The position numbers and the translations under genes are program-made. Positions 7,464 to 9,016 of a DNA stretch of 9,016 nucleotides are shown here, piece by piece. How positions within the stretch are numbered: the stretch's first letter is position 1; each line of letters starts with the position of its first letter. The notes under the pieces are model-generated. The model was given only the letters and a program-made list of their open reading frames with translations, was not told the DNA's origin and did no database searches. Source of the stretch: Acetofilamentum sp. (GTDB lineage: Bacteria; Bacteroidota; Bacteroidia; Bacteroidales; DTU049); contig DYON01000103.1 in assembly GCA_020720525.1 (NCBI GenBank), positions 1 through 9,016 on the forward strand, given 5' to 3'.

Positions 7464-7496
7464 CGCTATATTATTAAACGCTATGCAATTATTAAA
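7464..7496 (-). repeat. Near-tandem direct repeat upstream of the porin operon
   Basis: On the minus strand TTTAATAATTGCATAGCG (7479-7496) is followed at once by TTTAATAATATAGCG (7464-7478). The second copy equals the first minus an internal TGC. The pair abuts the inverted repeat at 7444-7461 and the -7-like box. Direct repeats in this position are typical of response-regulator binding sites, and a phosphate-responsive regulator would suit the genes downstream. The 15-18 bp period is not the 11-bp period of the enterobacterial Pho box, so no known box is claimed. Confidence 0.5.
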
Positions 7497-7582
7497 AAAA
7501 CATTAAGTGGCGTGAAGATAATTGCGTATGATCAAGCACAAAGAAAAACAACAACAACCTTGTGAAACTTGAGAATTATCAG

Positions 7583-7610
7583 TTGATTGCTTTCAACAAA
7601 AAGCAATCAA
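7583..7610 (-). terminator. 11-bp perfect stem-loop, possible transcript end of the right-hand gene
   Basis: TTGATTGCTTT, a 6-base loop and AAAGCAATCAA form a perfect 11-bp stem about 97 bp downstream of the stop of the right-hand gene. Neither strand has a T-run after the stem, so it is not a canonical intrinsic terminator. It may mark an RNA 3' end, block exonucleases or be a protein-binding palindrome. It separates the right-hand gene from the porin operon. Confidence 0.4.
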
Positions 7611-7707
7611 TCACTAAGCACCAATCTTCATTTTAACAACAGGTCGTTGTCAATAGCGAAAAGACGTTTAATCAGAAACAAAATCAAGCAGATGAATGGT
7701 CCTTAAA

Positions 7708-9016
7708 TCATTTTTGAATAACAACCAATCCTCCCGAAAACAATTCCCTTCCAGAAATTCCAAAAATCTGCACTTGATAATCGCTTGGTTCGAGCTGCAA
7801 ACCATTCGAGATATTGCAAATTCCACCCGAAGGATTCATTTCAAATTGCGATTTCAAAACAATTGCACCCCTGCTGTCGGTAATAACAACCACTATTTTG
7901 CTTTCGGACGGATGACTGTACAACAAATTCACCTCTGCGTAGCTCGGATTTGGGAACAAGGTATATTTCTCCTCCGAATAGCATTCGCTCACAACCATCC
8001 CAAGCTGATGTATATGACCATCGAAATCGGTTTGAGTGAGCTTGTAGTAAGCTTTTTCTTCGAAAACATCGTCAATATATGAATAATCCTGCTGCGTACT
8101 GCTGTTTCCTGCAGCCACAATTGAAGTTAAATGGGTGAAATTTTGCCCATCGAAGCTTCGATAAATATCAAAATGCGACGCATTGGTTTCGCTTGCCGTA
8201 GCCCAAACCACATTCACTTTATTTTCGGTGCAAACTGCGTCGAATGAAATAAGCTCAACGGGAAGCCCAAAGCCAGTGTTTTTATGGAGGAAAAAAGTCG
8301 AAAAACCATTATTAGAGATTTCTACATAATTCGATCCAGCAGGACCCGAGCCAATACCCCAAGCAGAAGGAGTAAGTAAAACACCGCTACCAGCCGGAGC
8401 TTGAGAAGGATGAGTAATACTTCCTGGATATTTGGTAACAACCAAATCGGTGTGTCCACAACCACCAACCACCAATGCAAACGCAGAGAGTTCGGCATTG
8501 GTATAATACAACCTCACTCGGGCTCCATTTAAGCCAAACGTAGCATCGGGAGTAATGGCAACATGGCGCTGCATAAATGCTTGTCCTAAAAAATACTGCA
8601 CACTCGGATCGATAGTAACCTCGGTATGAGTTGATAACATGTGCGGATTGGCCAAATTATCGGAAACGGATACGACCAAATACTGTGATGCATCAACAAA
8701 ATCGACAAAATTGTTTTCGCTATACAAAGCGCATGTGGCAGCACTAACACCTGAAGGAACAACCGCAATTGGGCCAAGGTTAGCATAAACAGTAACTATA
8801 TTCGATTCAATAGACGCAGGCGGACAACTGCTGTTGGCTGCCACTCGTCTAAAAAGTCTTACCTGACCCTGACTAGGCGCAATGGGTAAAAACTCAAGCC
8901 CAGATGGTGCTCCAGTGTAGGTGCCAGTAGCAGCCGCCCAGCTAAAACCACCATCATTGGATTGTTCCCATGTGTAGGTAAAGCCAGTATAGCCACCAAA
9001 TGAACTTACATTCGAA
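7708..9016 (-). CDS. Secreted Ig/Fn3-like protein with T9SS sorting domain (5' end missing)
   Basis: The frame stays open from the stop at 7708-7710 to the right edge (first full codon 9013-9015), giving 435 visible residues. A GTG at 8842-8844 could be mistaken for a start. Translation continues sensibly upstream of it ('YTWEQSNDGGFSW', 'QGQVRLFRRVAANSS'), an Ig-like module in which this GTG is an internal Val, so the gene begins outside the window. After this module comes an unnamed beta-rich region recurrent in Bacteroidota ('ARVRLYYTNAEL', 'DLVVTKYPGS'). An Fn3-like domain follows (visible residues about 252-345, 'LPVELISFDA...VVWATASETNASHFDIYRSFDGQNF'), then a type A T9SS sorting domain (about 350-435, 'YTLFPNPSYAEVNLLY' ending 'GLVVIQK'). 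It is an exported surface or released protein with no catalytic motif visible. It is separated from the porin by 297 bp, so probably a different transcription unit. Confidence 0.87.
   Translation of the reverse strand, partial: SNVSSFGGYTGFTYTWEQSNDGGFSWAAATGTYTGAPSGLEFLPIAPSQGQVRLFRRVAANSSCPPASIESNIVTVYANLGPIAVVPSGVSAATCALYSENNFVDFVDASQYLVVSVSDNLANPHMLSTHTEVTIDPSVQYFLGQAFMQRHVAITPDATFGLNGARVRLYYTNAELSAFALVVGGCGHTDLVVTKYPGSITHPSQAPAGSGVLLTPSAWGIGSGPAGSNYVEISNNGFSTFFLHKNTGFGLPVELISFDAVCTENKVNVVWATASETNASHFDIYRSFDGQNFTHLTSIVAAGNSSTQQDYSYIDDVFEEKAYYKLTQTDFDGHIHQLGMVVSECYSEEKYTLFPNPSYAEVNLLYSHPSESKIVVVITDSRGAIVLKSQFEMNPSGGICNISNGLQLEPSDYQVQIFGISGRELFSGGLVVIQK

Noticed and set aside
7464..7496. 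A CRISPR-like or attachment-site repeat
   Set aside because: There are only two short, adjacent, AT-rich copies with no spacers, no integrase and no cas genes; a regulatory site fits better.
7430..7496. A canonical Pho box
   Set aside because: The direct repeats have a 15-18 bp period and no match to the CTGTCAT-type half-sites at 11-bp spacing, so the known motif cannot be claimed.
7708..8844. A complete 378-residue gene starting at GTG 8842-8844
   Set aside because: The same frame is open to the window edge and encodes Ig-like sequence upstream of the GTG; there is no signal peptide after the GTG although the protein has a T9SS sorting domain. The gene is 5'-truncated instead.

Overview
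The window looks like chromosomal DNA of a Bacteroidota bacterium. Four of its five genes start inside the window and encode Sec-type signal peptides. Three proteins end in type IX secretion system (T9SS) C-terminal sorting domains of the 'YPNP...G.Y.L.I' kind. One protein carries SprB-type repeats and an Ig-like domain typical of this phylum. Starts lack Shine-Dalgarno sequences and sit in AT-rich leaders, and the only promoter-like box fits the Bacteroidota -7 consensus TAnnTTTG. I cannot name a genus.

All genes lie on the minus strand, so the window reads right to left. At 7708-9016 is the 3' part of a secreted, T9SS-sorted protein whose start lies outside the window. A 297-bp intergenic region follows (7411-7707). 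It holds an 11-bp stem-loop without a U-tract, a near-tandem 15/18-bp direct repeat, a 7-bp inverted repeat and a -7-like box, arranged as a plausible control region for the genes downstream.

Four tightly packed genes then form a probable operon: a phosphate-selective porin O/P family outer-membrane protein (5911-7410); after 15 bp, a metallophosphoesterase related to purple acid phosphatases with a long beta-sandwich tail (3241-5895); overlapping it by 4 bp, a PhoD-like phosphatase (1361-3244); and, after 1 bp, a multidomain SprB-repeat surface protein (1-1359) that runs off the left edge.

The simplest reading is a phosphorus-scavenging locus. The two T9SS-exported phosphatases would release phosphate from organic phosphoesters at or outside the cell surface, and the porin would admit the phosphate or another anion to the periplasm. 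The SprB-like protein could be a partner for surface attachment or substrate capture. The porin and phosphatase calls rest on clear motifs. The shared pathway, phosphate regulation and the adhesin's role are inferences. Two metal-site substitutions, a Gly where PhoD enzymes usually have the iron-ligand Cys and a Phe at the purple acid phosphatase Tyr position, are the most specific oddities. No tRNA, rRNA, CRISPR, IS element or pseudogene was seen.
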